Assembly: GCF_024807225.1 (NCBI RefSeq) | Contig: NZ_JANUCO010000001.1 | Span: forward strand, 1,116,001-1,180,000 | Direction of reading: 5' to 3' | DNA: 64,000 nt | DNA from: Chryseobacterium ginsenosidimutans | GTDB lineage: Bacteria > Bacteroidota > Bacteroidia > Flavobacteriales > Weeksellaceae | In this document: piece after piece, positions 44,774 through 54,077 of the stretch | Numbering within the stretch: position 1 is the stretch's first letter | How the letters are laid out: every line of letters starts with the position of its first letter | Translations under genes and position numbers: made by a program | The notes under the pieces: model-generated | Databases searched by the model: none | What the model saw: only the letters and a program-made list of their open reading frames with translations | What the model was told of the DNA's origin: nothing

Positions 44774-46579
44774 TTATTCTCCGGCAATAATGCTGTGAAG
44801 ATTTTGTTTTAAAGTTTCCAAATGAGCTTTTTTCTCGTCGATCGTATTGAAGGTGTCTCTCAACAGAGCGTTTTCTCTTGACGGGTTTTTGAAGAACGCC
44901 AAATTGTTTTCCAATTTCACAATTTCACCTTCAAGATCAGAGATTTGGCTCTTGATTTTTCTTGCTTTATCAGTTAATTGATTTTCAGATAAACCTTCTT
45001 CTTTAAGCTCTAACTCATTGATTTTGTTTAATTTCAATTTTTCTCTCAACGTTTTGTTGAATTCTGTGTTAATTGAAATTTTATCTCTAGGTACTTTTCC
45101 AATATTGTTCCAAGCTGTTTTAATTGCTTCAATTCTTTCGATACTTCCTTCTTCGTCGGTAACAGTTTTCAGATCATCAAGAATTACTTTTTTGTTCTTA
45201 TAATTTTCTTTCCAGTTATCATTAGAAGCATTGCTTTTTTCTCTGTAATTGTTGAAGAAAGCGTTACAAGCATCACGGAATTCGTCCCAGATTTTATTCG
45301 TCATGCTCTTTGGAACGTGCCCGATTTTTTTCCAGTCTTCCTGAAGTTTTTTGAACAACGGAACCGCAATATCCCATTCTTCATTGCCCGCATTATCTTG
45401 AGCAGTCTGAATTAATTTTAATTTTTCATCCAGATTAGCTTGCTGAGAACCTTTTAAAGATTTATAATAGGTATTTTTTGTCGTATTGAAACTTCTTAAA
45501 ATGGTTTTAAAATCATTCCAGTTTTGGTTGGAAAGTTTTCTTGGTACGCTTCCTGTTTTTAAGAATTCTGAACGAAGATCTTCCACTCTTCTTATCGAGG
45601 TCTGCCAATAATTGTGGTTTGGATTTTCAGAAGGTTCAGTCAGTTTTTTAATTTCAGCGATAATCTGATTTTTCTTTTCAAGATTGGCATTCTGCTCCGT
45701 TTCGATGGCTGCAGAAAGTTCAGATTTTCTCTCGTGAATTTTGTTTGAAATTTCTTTAAACTCTTCCCAAGTCTTTTCACGGAATTCTTCTGAAACAGGT
45801 TCTGCTTCTTCTTTCCACAACTTATGAAGATATTGAAGTTCGTTTAACGCTTTTTGAATGACAGGCTCATGTTCAAGCTGTTTTGCACGCTCGATGATGT
45901 GTTGTCTTTTTTCAAGATTATGGCTGTATTCCTGCTCCAGAAATTCTTTGTTAAGATCCAACATCTGATAAAACTGATTCAAATGGTGGAAATAATTATT
46001 GTTAAGAATTTTGAATTCAGATTTTGCAACCTGTCCTGCATTCGACCACTCTTCCTTTATATCACGAATAGATTTAAAAAGATTGGTTCCAGGTTCAGAG
46101 TTGGTATACAAATTTTTAAGCCTTTCAATAATATTCTGACGGTGATCCAGATTTTTCTTTTGCTCTTCTTCCTGACCTTTTTGGTAATTGTCGTGTTTTT
46201 CTCTGAAGATATTCACCAAAGCAGAAAACCTAGCCTGAGAAGGATGTTCATAGCTGAAATTTTCAGAAGCGTTTCCTGCATCTGCGTATTCATGTTTTTT
46301 ATCTTCCACTTCATCATGAATAAAATGACTTGCTTTTTCTTTTAACAGATTGAATTTTTTGAAGTCTTCACCCGCATTTGCCGTGTTGATGATTCTCTCC
46401 ATTTCCTTCAAAGCATCCGCTAAAGTGATATCTGTATCTACATGCTCTTCTTCATGATCGGCTTCCCCATCGTGTACTTTTTCATCGGTGGGTACGGTAT
46501 TTTCTGATGTTTCTTCTGGAGATACTTCGTTAGAATTTTTCATTTCTTCGTTTTCAGAAAGATTGTTTTCTGTAGTCAT
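44774..46579 (-). CDS. DUF349 domain-containing protein
   Basis: 601 residues, no signal. An acidic, disordered N-terminus (about 1-60, rich in Glu) is followed by repeated DUF349 helical modules of the pattern W[KR]xx[GP]xVPxxxxxxxWxxFxxxxxxFF, as in EEWDIAVPLFKKLQEDWKKIGH (cut) and SNQNWNDFKTILRSF. Ends in a coiled coil. Function not known; related proteins bind nucleic acid or act in stress. 61 bases upstream of ribD (same strand). Confidence 0.85.
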   Translation of the reverse strand: MTTENNLSENEEMKNSNEVSPEETSENTVPTDEKVHDGEADHEEEHVDTDITLADALKEMERIINTANAGEDFKKFNLLKEKASHFIHDEVEDKKHEYADAGNASENFSYEHPSQARFSALVNIFREKHDNYQKGQEEEQKKNLDHRQNIIERLKNLYTNSEPGTNLFKSIRDIKEEWSNAGQVAKSEFKILNNNYFHHLNQFYQMLDLNKEFLEQEYSHNLEKRQHIIERAKQLEHEPVIQKALNELQYLHKLWKEEAEPVSEEFREKTWEEFKEISNKIHERKSELSAAIETEQNANLEKKNQIIAEIKKLTEPSENPNHNYWQTSIRRVEDLRSEFLKTGSVPRKLSNQNWNDFKTILRSFNTTKNTYYKSLKGSQQANLDEKLKLIQTAQDNAGNEEWDIAVPLFKKLQEDWKKIGHVPKSMTNKIWDEFRDACNAFFNNYREKSNASNDNWKENYKNKKVILDDLKTVTDEEGSIERIEAIKTAWNNIGKVPRDKISINTEFNKTLREKLKLNKINELELKEEGLSENQLTDKARKIKSQISDLEGEIVKLENNLAFFKNPSRENALLRDTFNTIDEKKAHLETLKQNLHSIIAGE

Positions 46580-46653
46580 AGCAAATCGTTTATGTGAGTG
46601 GCATTAATATCCTCTAAATATAGCTAAAAAGCCAAATAAAGTACTAATTTATG

Positions 46654-47391
46654 TTATTTTTTTTGAAAATTCCAAATTTCCCAAGCTTTTTCTGCCTGCT
46701 GTTCCAACATGTAATATCCGTTCACTGTTTTGGCTCCTTTTTCTGAGGCTTTAATAATGAATTGGGTGTAATTTGGGTTGTAAATTAAATCTATAATTAA
46801 ATGATCTTTAGAGATTCCTTCAAACGGAAAATTAAGACAATCTTCAACATTCGGGAAGGTTCCGACCGGAGTACATTGGATAATAAGTTGATGGTTTTCT
46901 ACCGTTTCCTGATCCAGATTCTCGAAATTGGTTTCCGAGTTTCTGGAAACTGTAATAGAAGAAATTCCATGTTTATCTAAAACATATTTTACAGCTTTTG
47001 CAGCACCTCCGCTTCCTAAAATCAAAGCAGAATTTTGATGTGGCTTTTTATGGAGAAGCAATGTTTTTTCAAAACCGAAAGCGTCTGTATTATAACCTGT
47101 TTTTTTTCCGTTTTGAATGAGAACACAATTTACCGCACCTATTTTTTCGGCTTCGTCGCTTAAAGCGTCTAAATAATCAATGATTTTTTCTTTGTAAGGA
47201 ATCGTTACATTGAAGCCCAGAAGATCCGGAGTGGAAAGTAGATTTTCAACTTCATTAATTTCGTTAAGATCAAAAATGTTGTAAGAATAGCCTTTTAACA
47301 TTAGCTTTTGAAATTTGTCTTCAAAGAATTTTTTCGAAAAAGAGTAGGAAATGTTTCTTCCGACCAACCCTAGTTTTTTATTAGAATCCAT
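46654..47391 (-). CDS. aroE: Shikimate dehydrogenase
   Basis: 245 residues. GLVGRNISYSFSKKFFEDKF (cut) matches the shikimate-binding Ser region, FNVTIPYKEKI near 60 holds the catalytic Lys, and ILGSGGAAKAVKYVLD near 125 is the NADPH-binding GxGGAA motif. It reduces 3-dehydroshikimate. Shortish but within the family's range. Not in an aromatic-pathway operon. Confidence 0.93.
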   Translation of the reverse strand: MDSNKKLGLVGRNISYSFSKKFFEDKFQKLMLKGYSYNIFDLNEINEVENLLSTPDLLGFNVTIPYKEKIIDYLDALSDEAEKIGAVNCVLIQNGKKTGYNTDAFGFEKTLLLHKKPHQNSALILGSGGAAKAVKYVLDKHGISSITVSRNSETNFENLDQETVENHQLIIQCTPVGTFPNVEDCLNFPFEGISKDHLIIDLIYNPNYTQFIIKASEKGAKTVNGYYMLEQQAEKAWEIWNFQKK

Positions 47392-47407
47392 ACTATAAAA
47401 ATAAAAA

Positions 47408-47431
47408 AAAGACCGGAAAAAACCGGCCTTT
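47408..47431 (-). terminator. Terminator after endonuclease gene
   Basis: Nine-base arms (47408-47416 / 47423-47431) with one mismatch and an A-run next to it, i.e. a T-run on the minus strand. It lies between aroE and the endonuclease gene, and reads as the end of the latter transcript. Confidence 0.7.
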
Positions 47432-47453
47432 ACTATGAAATATTTTTTAAGTC

Positions 47454-49262
47454 TTAGTCTACGATGAATTTTGTAGAGAAAGAATCTGTTTTAAGGATGT
47501 AATTTCCTTTTACCAATCCTTTAAGGTTGATTTTATTAGAGTTTTTGAAAGGGTTTTCAATCGTCTCAATTAATTTTCCTGAGAAATCATAGATCTGAGC
47601 TTTTGAAATTTTGCTTAAGTTTTCACCTTTTACAAATAATTCGTTGTTTTTAATAGGATTAGGATACACTTTGAAACCAGATTTATCTTTCGTAGTTTCT
47701 GCAGTTCCTAATGTACTGAAACAAGTCCAGCTTAGATCGTCGATGGCAACTCTGTTTCCTGAAACCGGATTTATAAGTTTGATAACAACATTTCCGCTTA
47801 CATTAATATTGTTGATTGTAACTGGTGCTAAAGTTGTTGCAGTGTAAGGTATTGTTCCTACCACAACGCCATTAATTTCAACATTTAAACTGCTGTCGCT
47901 ACCTGTGAATTTTAACTGTGCTGTTACGGTAAGACTTTGGATTCCTCCCGAAATAGAACTGCTGGTAAGATTTCCGTTTCTGATTGTAATTGCCTTATTT
48001 CCTGTACCATTTATATTTTGATCTGTTCTTGCATCTGTTGCAATCCATGTGATATTATTGTTTGTCCATGTCTGAGTTGCGTAGCTTGTAGCACTTGGTG
48101 GAATAGTAGAGAAATCCTCTGTACCACAACTTCCTCCTCCTCCAGGTTGCCCTGCAAGCGTAGTTCCTGTTGCTGTATTACTTTGTGGAGATGGGTTTCC
48201 TGCTGCATCTTTAGCAATAATATAGAAATTATAAGTTGCAGACGGATTTAATCCGGATACGGTTGCAGTAGTTCCTGAAACGGTAGAATAAAAAACTCCG
48301 TTTACATAAATATCGTAACCTGCTACACCGATATTATCAGTAGCGGCTGTCCAGCTTAATGAAATTGAATTTGATGTAGGATTGCTTGTTGCCAAATTTG
48401 TAGCAGCAGTAGGAGCTTGAGTGTCAACTACCGGAGTTCCCCAGATCTGAGCAACATATTCCGGGTGATCAATATATGGATTTCTGTTTCCTTGGTAAAC
48501 GTAAGATGCATTATTTCTAGCAATCTCAGCAGGAGAAACCGGGTCTAACGCGCTCCAAGCCAATAATTGATTAAGTTCCCAAGTCTGTAATCCCGGGAAG
48601 GCTGAACTTCCAAGCATATCTCCGGAGTCGAATCCTGAAAGCTGAGTTTCATATCTTGTTACAAAATAAAAGATCATTCTTGCGATATCTCCTTTGAAAG
48701 CATCAATCGGCTCAAAAACTGTTCCTGAATATCCTGCAGAAACAGATGTTCCTAATTTTGATCCGTTTTGAGAAGTGTAAGATGTTGAGCCTACTTTTCC
48801 GTATGGATAGTTTGATCTCATCCCATTTACTTTTCCATCAGTAGGACGGATAAAATTGATGTCCGATTTCATTGGGAATTGCTCATTAAACAAACTTTGA
48901 GGAACAACATGTTCTCTGTTGTAGCAATCTCCCTCACCGCTGTAACTTCCACATTGGTTTGATCCGTAAGTGAATGTGTAAGGATCTGTACCATTGGGAT
49001 TTTCAGAGTACATATCTAAGATTGTATTGTCGTTTTCATATCCTGAAATTCCGGCAATATTATCGCGGTCAGTCGTTTGGTAACCAGTCCATAAACCATT
49101 ATAACCATGATCAACATGACCAGCCGTAATAATTTGTTTAAGTTGAGTTTTTAAAGCAGCTCCCGAAAGACCTGCAGTCGAGTCGTAATATCCCGTAGGA
49201 ATCTGAGCAAATGCACTGATAAAGGCAAAACTCATTAAAAAAGAGAGTAGAGTACGTTTCAT
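47454..49262 (-). CDS. Secreted endonuclease I with T9SS sorting domain
   Basis: 602 residues. Signal peptide (MKRTLLSFLMSFAFISAFAQ), then an endonuclease I (His-Me finger) domain with the catalytic NREHVVPQSLF near residue 116, DINFIRPTDGKVNG and DHPEYVAQIWG (about 260). A fibronectin type III domain (APTAATNLATSNP, about 280-370) follows, then a beta domain, and the C-terminal T9SS type A sorting tail (FKVYPNPIKNNELFV, near 525, ending KLIETIENPF and FIVD). Would be secreted by the type IX system and degrade extracellular DNA. A TACCTTTG box lies upstream. Confidence 0.9.
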   Translation of the reverse strand: MKRTLLSFLMSFAFISAFAQIPTGYYDSTAGLSGAALKTQLKQIITAGHVDHGYNGLWTGYQTTDRDNIAGISGYENDNTILDMYSENPNGTDPYTFTYGSNQCGSYSGEGDCYNREHVVPQSLFNEQFPMKSDINFIRPTDGKVNGMRSNYPYGKVGSTSYTSQNGSKLGTSVSAGYSGTVFEPIDAFKGDIARMIFYFVTRYETQLSGFDSGDMLGSSAFPGLQTWELNQLLAWSALDPVSPAEIARNNASYVYQGNRNPYIDHPEYVAQIWGTPVVDTQAPTAATNLATSNPTSNSISLSWTAATDNIGVAGYDIYVNGVFYSTVSGTTATVSGLNPSATYNFYIIAKDAAGNPSPQSNTATGTTLAGQPGGGGSCGTEDFSTIPPSATSYATQTWTNNNITWIATDARTDQNINGTGNKAITIRNGNLTSSSISGGIQSLTVTAQLKFTGSDSSLNVEINGVVVGTIPYTATTLAPVTINNINVSGNVVIKLINPVSGNRVAIDDLSWTCFSTLGTAETTKDKSGFKVYPNPIKNNELFVKGENLSKISKAQIYDFSGKLIETIENPFKNSNKINLKGLVKGNYILKTDSFSTKFIVD

Positions 49263-49279
49263 TTTTAAAAATTGGGACG

Positions 49280-49287
49280 CAAAGGTA
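49280..49287 (-). promoter_or_regulatory. -7 box for endonuclease gene
   Basis: Reverse complement TACCTTTG (TAnnTTTG), 18 bases before the ATG at 49262. Confidence 0.5.
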
Positions 49288-49310
49288 CGAAAAAATGAAA
49301 GCCTATAGTG

Positions 49311-50516
49311 TTAATTTTTAGTAATATACTCCTTGCTTATTTTTGAAAATACCCATGAAATACCGATCCCAAAAACAGATGCGGTGATCGCTACAGTAAG
49401 GTAGTTTTTACCTACAATTTTTACAGGAAAAGGTAACGTTTCATTGGCTTTGAAAAATTCTGAGTATTGCTGGAAATAGCAAAGTGCCGTTCCAAGAATC
49501 AAGCCTGAAATTACCCCTAAAACGACAATGAGAATTCCTGTATAAAAATAGATTTGTCTTAAATGGCTTAAAGGAAAACCTAATGAAATAAGAGATTTTG
49601 CCTGTTCTTTTTTGTCTAATTGTAAAATAATAATCGCACCCGCCAAATTGAAAGTCGTAATGAAAATTACCAAAGCAAAAATTAAATAGATAAATAATTT
49701 TTCGGTATTAATCATCTTCCAGAATGCTGCATTTTCTTCTTCTTTCGTTTTAATCTCAATATTTTTACCAAGAGAAGAAAGCAGTTGTTGTTTTACGGAA
49801 TCTGTATTATCCGAATTTTTTAATTTAACAACAATTTGATAAGCAGAATGTTTGGGTAAATTTAAGAGCTCTTCCGTCAGTTCGATTGGAGTAATGATGT
49901 AATTATCCAATTGATCTTTTCCCGGGAAAACTCCCGTCACCAAAATGTCTTTTTTGTTATAAATATCTTCTTCTTTATTAATGATTCCCGTTCCCGGTTT
50001 AGGCATGAAGATGGTTGCGTAATCGCTGTTTGAAGAAACAGGAACCGATAATCTGTTGTCCAGAGAGTTTTCCATCAACGCTTCATTAGAATATTTGAAG
50101 GTAGGATAAGATCCGTAGAAAACATCCTTGTTAATAGGATTTACCTTTGTATAGGCTGAATCAACACCTCTTAAATAAGCAATATCGCCTTTTCCGTTAT
50201 AACTGACGTAAATTTTCTCCTCAATTACCCTTGAAAAACTGCTGATTTCTTTATTATTTTTAAGAACAGCATTAATTTTATTAAAATCTTTCAACGTTTT
50301 TCCGGAAGTACTTTTAATCGTAAGATCCGCATGAAGATTAGAAATTAAATCTTTATTAAGGTCTTCAAGCCCCGAAAAAACGGAAATAATGACAAACATT
50401 GCAGTAACGGCAACCGTCATCGCTCCCACAGCCAACCACGTAATAAACGTGACGGCAGTACTCCCTTTTTTTGCTAAAAGGTATCGTGAAGCTATGTAAA
50501 ATGCAATGTTTTTCAA
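49311..50516 (-). CDS. FtsX-like / LolCE-type ABC transporter permease
   Basis: 401 residues. An N-terminal membrane segment (FITWLAVGAMTVAVTAMFVIIS cut) is followed by a large periplasmic MacB-like domain (about 50-275), then three membrane segments (IYLIFALVIFITTFNLAGAI cut, FYTGILIVVLGVISGLI, LTVAITASVFGIGI). This matches the LolC/LolE lipoprotein-release permeases. No ATPase subunit is adjacent. It follows rbfA by three bases, so co-transcription is likely. Confidence 0.85.
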   Translation of the reverse strand: MKNIAFYIASRYLLAKKGSTAVTFITWLAVGAMTVAVTAMFVIISVFSGLEDLNKDLISNLHADLTIKSTSGKTLKDFNKINAVLKNNKEISSFSRVIEEKIYVSYNGKGDIAYLRGVDSAYTKVNPINKDVFYGSYPTFKYSNEALMENSLDNRLSVPVSSNSDYATIFMPKPGTGIINKEEDIYNKKDILVTGVFPGKDQLDNYIITPIELTEELLNLPKHSAYQIVVKLKNSDNTDSVKQQLLSSLGKNIEIKTKEEENAAFWKMINTEKLFIYLIFALVIFITTFNLAGAIIILQLDKKEQAKSLISLGFPLSHLRQIYFYTGILIVVLGVISGLILGTALCYFQQYSEFFKANETLPFPVKIVGKNYLTVAITASVFGIGISWVFSKISKEYITKN

Positions 50517-50519
50517 GTT

Positions 50520-50879
50520 CTATAAAATAGGATTGTCGCCTTCTCCTCTTAATTCTTTTTCTAATTTTTCAACATCATCAAGAGCGGTATCCAAATAAAA
50601 ATTAAGATTAGGAATTACACGTACCTGTTTTGCCATTTTCTGACCGATGAAATTTCTGTATTGCGCTCTATTTTCTTCAATTTCTTTCATCACAGCTTTA
50701 CGATGTTCCTGCGGAAATATGCTTAAATAAATTTTGGCAATACTAAGATCTGCAGATATTTTCACATCTGAAACCGATACCAAAATGCTCTGCTTGCTTT
50801 CTGAAGCCTGCTTGCGGAAAAGCTCTGCGAAGTCTTCCTGAATAATCTGAGCTACTTTTCTTTGTCTGTTACTTTCCAT
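50520..50879 (-). CDS. rbfA: Ribosome-binding factor A
   Basis: 119 residues, KH-like fold. MESNRQRKVAQIIQEDFAELFR and VSDVKISADLSIAKIYLSIF (cut) then DTALDDVEKLEKELRGEGD are RbfA signatures. Needed for 16S rRNA 5' end maturation. First gene before the FtsX-like permease. Its -7 box (TAAATTTG, 50888-50895 minus) is next to the mce promoter. Confidence 0.93.
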   Translation of the reverse strand: MESNRQRKVAQIIQEDFAELFRKQASESKQSILVSVSDVKISADLSIAKIYLSIFPQEHRKAVMKEIEENRAQYRNFIGQKMAKQVRVIPNLNFYLDTALDDVEKLEKELRGEGDNPIL

Positions 50880-50887
50880 AATTTCTG

Positions 50888-50904
50888 CAAATTTAGTACT
50901 TTTG
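50888..50904. promoter_or_regulatory. Divergent -7 boxes for rbfA and mce
   Basis: Minus strand TAAATTTG (50888-50895) for rbfA, plus strand TACTTTTG (50897-50904) for mce; the two boxes are one base apart, so their -33 regions overlap the other's start. Confidence 0.5.
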
Positions 50905-50970
50905 TTTGAATTGATACTTTGAAATTTGGTCGCTGTATCAAATTTACAACTTAATTTATTTAAATATTTT

Positions 50971-51369
50971 ATGAAATTAGAACATATCGGTATTGCCGTG
51001 AAATCTTTGGGCGTTTCTGACGAGCTTTTTACAAAACTTTTAGGAAAAGAATCTTACAAAAAAGAATCTGTGGAAAGGGAAGGAGTGGTAACTTCATTTT
51101 ATGCCACTGGAGAAAGCAAAATTGAGCTTCTGGAAGCAAGTAAAGAAGATAGCCCGATCTCAAAATTCATCGATAAAAAGGGAGAAGGCATTCATCATTT
51201 GGCTTTTGGGGTAGAAAATATCCTTGAAGAGATTGAAAGATTAAAAAAAGAAGGATTTCAGTTTATTTCCGAAGAACCGAAAGAAGGCGCTGATAATAAA
51301 TTAGTTGTCTTCCTACACCCTAAATCAACGAATGGGGTACTGGTAGAACTTTGTCAAGAAAAGCAATAA
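50971..51369 (+). CDS. mce: Methylmalonyl-CoA epimerase
   Basis: 132 residues of VOC fold: LEHIGIAVKSL at the start (His ligand), the second HHLAFGVENI near 80 (His ligand), and VLVELCQE at the end (Glu ligand). It epimerises methylmalonyl-CoA in propionate metabolism. The frame is open from 50926 but the conserved start is MKLEHIG at 50971. Other propionate genes are not in the window. Confidence 0.9.
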   Translation: MKLEHIGIAVKSLGVSDELFTKLLGKESYKKESVEREGVVTSFYATGESKIELLEASKEDSPISKFIDKKGEGIHHLAFGVENILEEIERLKKEGFQFISEEPKEGADNKLVVFLHPKSTNGVLVELCQEKQ

Positions 51370-51375
51370 AAAGTT

Positions 51376-51404
51376 TTGTAGTGAAAGAAATTTTGCTATT
51401 TTTG
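51376..51404 (+). promoter_or_regulatory. Promoter of tRNA gene
   Basis: TTG (51376-51378), 18-base spacer, TATTTTTG (51397-51404): both elements of the Bacteroidetes promoter, 27 bases upstream of the tRNA. Confidence 0.7.
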
Positions 51405-51431
51405 CAATCACAAAATTTAACCAAATTTTGA

Positions 51432-51505
51432 GGTCCTATAGCTCAGTTGGTTAGAGCACCTGACTCATAATCAGGTGGTCCCTGGTTCGAGCCCAGGTGG
51501 GACCA
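51432..51505 (+). tRNA. tRNA with anticodon CAU, probably Ile2 (lysidine)
   Basis: 74-base cloverleaf with D loop AGTTGGTTAGA, T loop GGTTCGAGCCC and anticodon loop CTCATAA (anticodon at 51466-51468). CAU is read by elongator Met, initiator, or Ile2 after lysidine modification. The acceptor stem has C4-G69 and C5-G68, the pairs that favour the Ile-lysidine enzyme in E. coli, and G1-C72 excludes an initiator; hence Ile2 is preferred but not proven. The 3' CCA is not encoded. Confidence 0.92.
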
Positions 51506-51517
51506 CTACAAAAACTC

Positions 51518-51543
51518 AAGCCCCTGTTTATGGGGCTTTTTTA
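51518..51543 (+). terminator. Terminator after tRNA
   Basis: Perfect 7-bp stem AAGCCCC (51518-51524) / GGGGCTT (51532-51538), 7-base loop, T-run. Confidence 0.85.
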
Positions 51544-51651
51544 TTTCTAAAAATCGCAACACTGAAATATACGCTTAAACTTTCCCGCAAAAACCTTGCT
51601 GGATTGAGTTTATAATGATGTGGGTTCTATTTTAAAATAAAAATTAAATGA

Positions 51652-51667
51652 TTTTGTGATCACAAAA
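51652..51667. promoter_or_regulatory. Perfect 16-bp palindrome, possible operator
   Basis: TTTTGTGATCACAAAA reads the same on both strands and contains TGTGATCACA, similar in its half-sites to CRP/FNR-type sites (TGTGA), though the spacing is shorter than the E. coli CRP consensus. About 290 bases upstream of the first capsule gene. Confidence 0.45.
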
Positions 51668-51890
51668 CTGGAGATGTCAATCACTTTTTTTTAATATCAA
51701 CCCTTAAAATCTTAACTAGTTAATGTTGGAAAATGTTTACAAAAAAATTAAACAGACTCTTAAAAAATAATCACTGCTAGTTGAATGTCTAAAAGAAAAG
51801 TTTAGACTTTAAGGGTAAAAAGATGATAATTTTCATCACTTAATTTATATATATTAACATATGAGAATAGAAAAATATATTATAAATTAT

Positions 51891-51898
51891 TATATTTG
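51891..51898 (+). promoter_or_regulatory. -7 box for capsule locus
   Basis: TATATTTG (TAnnTTTG) 60 bases before the first capsule gene; no TTG at consensus spacing. Confidence 0.55.
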
Positions 51899-51958
51899 CA
51901 TAATAAAATACACCAAGTGTTGATTTAAACTAATAAAATAATATAGTTTATTTGTAGT

Positions 51959-53867
51959 ATGGAGAATGCTTTTAAAATCAAGGAGCTAAGATATGTGCCT
52001 AGGTGGTTAATTTTTTTTGTTGATATTGCAATCATTTTTTTTTCAATTTTACTTTCCTATTTCTTTTTACAAACTCTGAATGTGAAAATTAATTTTCCGG
52101 AGTATTATGATGAAAAAATTTTTGGAATTATATGTGTCAATATTCTTTTTATGTTCCTTTTCAAAACATATGCAGGAATTATAAGATATTCTACTTTTTT
52201 TGATTTTTTTAAAATTGTCTGGTCTTCAGGGGGTACTCTTATTGTACTTTTGGGGGTAAGCTTTATATCAGGTCTGATCTTTGGTAAATCAATCTACGTA
52301 TATCCGGTTATTTTCTTTGTTTTTTTCGTCTCTGTTTTTCTGATGTTTTTTTTCAGAATGTCTACCAAACAGTTTTTCAGCATGGTTTTGAAGTATAAAG
52401 GTAAAGATATTTCATCCAAAATAAAAGTTGCTGTTGTTGGTATAGAAGACGATTCAGTGATGTTAGCCAACGCAATTATTCATAATCCTAATCATGCATA
52501 TCAGTTGGCGGGATTTTTTAGCGCAAGGTTGGATTGTAGAAAAGCAATGTTGCTTGGCTATAAAATTTATAATAGAAAAATACACTATAAAAGCCATACT
52601 TTAACAAGTCTGTTTGATGCAATCTTAATCAAGGATACGATTAAGAAATCAGAAATGGAAGCATGGACTACCTTTGCATTAGATAATGGATTGAAAGTAT
52701 TAAAAGGTAAAATAACGGCAGACAATATTGTGGGAAATATCCGCCCCCTTCAAATTGAAGATTTGCTAAACCGCTCTCCTATAAAAATGGAAAGTGAAGA
52801 AGTGACGAGACATCATTATAATAAAAGTGTTTTAATAACCGGAGGAGCCGGTTTCTATAGGAAGTGAGATTGTGAGGCAGGTTGCCCAGTTAAGTCCATC
52901 GCTTATTGTGATTATAGATCAGGCAGAATCTCCTTTATATGAATTGAAACTTGAGTTGCTGGAAAGATTCCCCAATCAAAATTTCAAATTTGTACTGGCA
53001 GATATTTCTAATAATAACAGATTAGAAAAGTTATTTGAAGATTATAGATTTTCAATAGTTTATCATGCCGCGGCATACAAACATGTTCCTTTGATAGAAG
53101 ATAATCCGCATGCAGCTATTTTAGTAAATATTAAAGGGACTAAAAACTTAGCTTTATTGTCTAGACAATACAAAGTTAATCACTTTGTAATGATATCTAC
53201 AGACAAAGCGGTGAACCCGACCAACGTAATGGGAGCTTCTAAACGGGCTGCTGAACTTTTTGTACAATCATTACAAAACTTGCCGGATACCAATACAAAA
53301 TTTATTACAACGCGTTTTGGAAATGTTTTAGGCTCCAACGGCTCTGTAATACCGCATTTCAGAAGGCAGATCGAAAAAGGAGGTCCCGTTACCATAACTC
53401 ACCCGGAAATCATACGTTATTTTATGACCATCTCCGAAGCTTGTGAATTGGTACTGCAAGCGGGATCGATGGGAAGAGGAGGTGAGATATATGTTTTTGA
53501 TATGGGTAAACCTGTAAAAATACTAGATCTGGCAAAAAAGATGATAAAATTATCTGGATATACACCGGATGTTGATATCAAAATTGATTTTGTTGGCTTA
53601 AGACCTGGTGAAAAACTTTATGAAGAACTTTTAACAGATAATTCTACTACAATTCCAACATTTCATGAAAAAATAATGATTTCAAGAGATGAGGTGATGG
53701 AATTTGAGGAGATAGAAATTTTATTTGAGCAGATTGTGAGAGCTGCTCAGCAAAAAGATAGTTTTCATGTTGTTAAAATTTTAAAAATAATTGTGCCCGA
53801 ATTTTTAAGCAATAATTCGGAATTTGAAATCCTGGATAAAACCCCAGAACTACAAGTGTCACAATAA
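51959..53867 (+). CDS. CapD/FlaA1-type NDP-sugar dehydratase/epimerase, frameshifted
   Basis: Membrane-anchored enzyme. N-terminal four membrane segments (residues about 15-140), a CoA-binding-like Rossmann region (KIKVAVVGIEDDSVM, about 155), then an SDR domain. At 52850-52856 the GGTTTCT context (for GGTTCT) breaks the frame: without one T the glycine loop reads TGGAGSIGSEIVRQVA, and the frame continues through YHAAAYKHVPLIEDNP, STDKAVNPTNVMGASKR and LRPGEKLYEELL to 53867. Corrected length is 635 residues, typical of the WbpM/FlaA1 large forms. It probably makes a 4-keto-6-deoxy UDP-sugar. First gene of the capsule locus. Confidence 0.88.
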
Positions 53868-54077
53868 ATAAGTAAATAAACCCCAATTAAAAACTTAGGA
53901 AAAAGCAATTTTAATATTATGTTAAATCCTATGTTAAATATAATTCTTGTGGTATTTATTTATTAATCGGAACGAAAATTGCTAATTAAAATATTTTTTA
54001 CAATTTAAAGAATACTATTTTTACTGTACTCTTATATAATAATAAATTGAGCCTAACTTTCAGGTGATAAATCGAAT

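Larger units (their letters stand above)
51545..51958. other. Long upstream region of capsule locus
   Basis: About 410 AT-rich bases without a gene. It holds the 16-bp palindrome at 51652-51667, the 12-bp palindrome TTAACTAGTTAA (51712-51723), and the TATATTTG box at 51891-51898. Likely regulatory for the polysaccharide genes. Confidence 0.55.

Noticed and set aside
3361..52856. Programmed +1 frameshifting at AGAAAC as an explanation for the seven breaks
   Set aside because: The motif lies on both strands and in different codon phases, and the genes are unrelated; a ribosomal signal should be in one frame on the mRNA strand.
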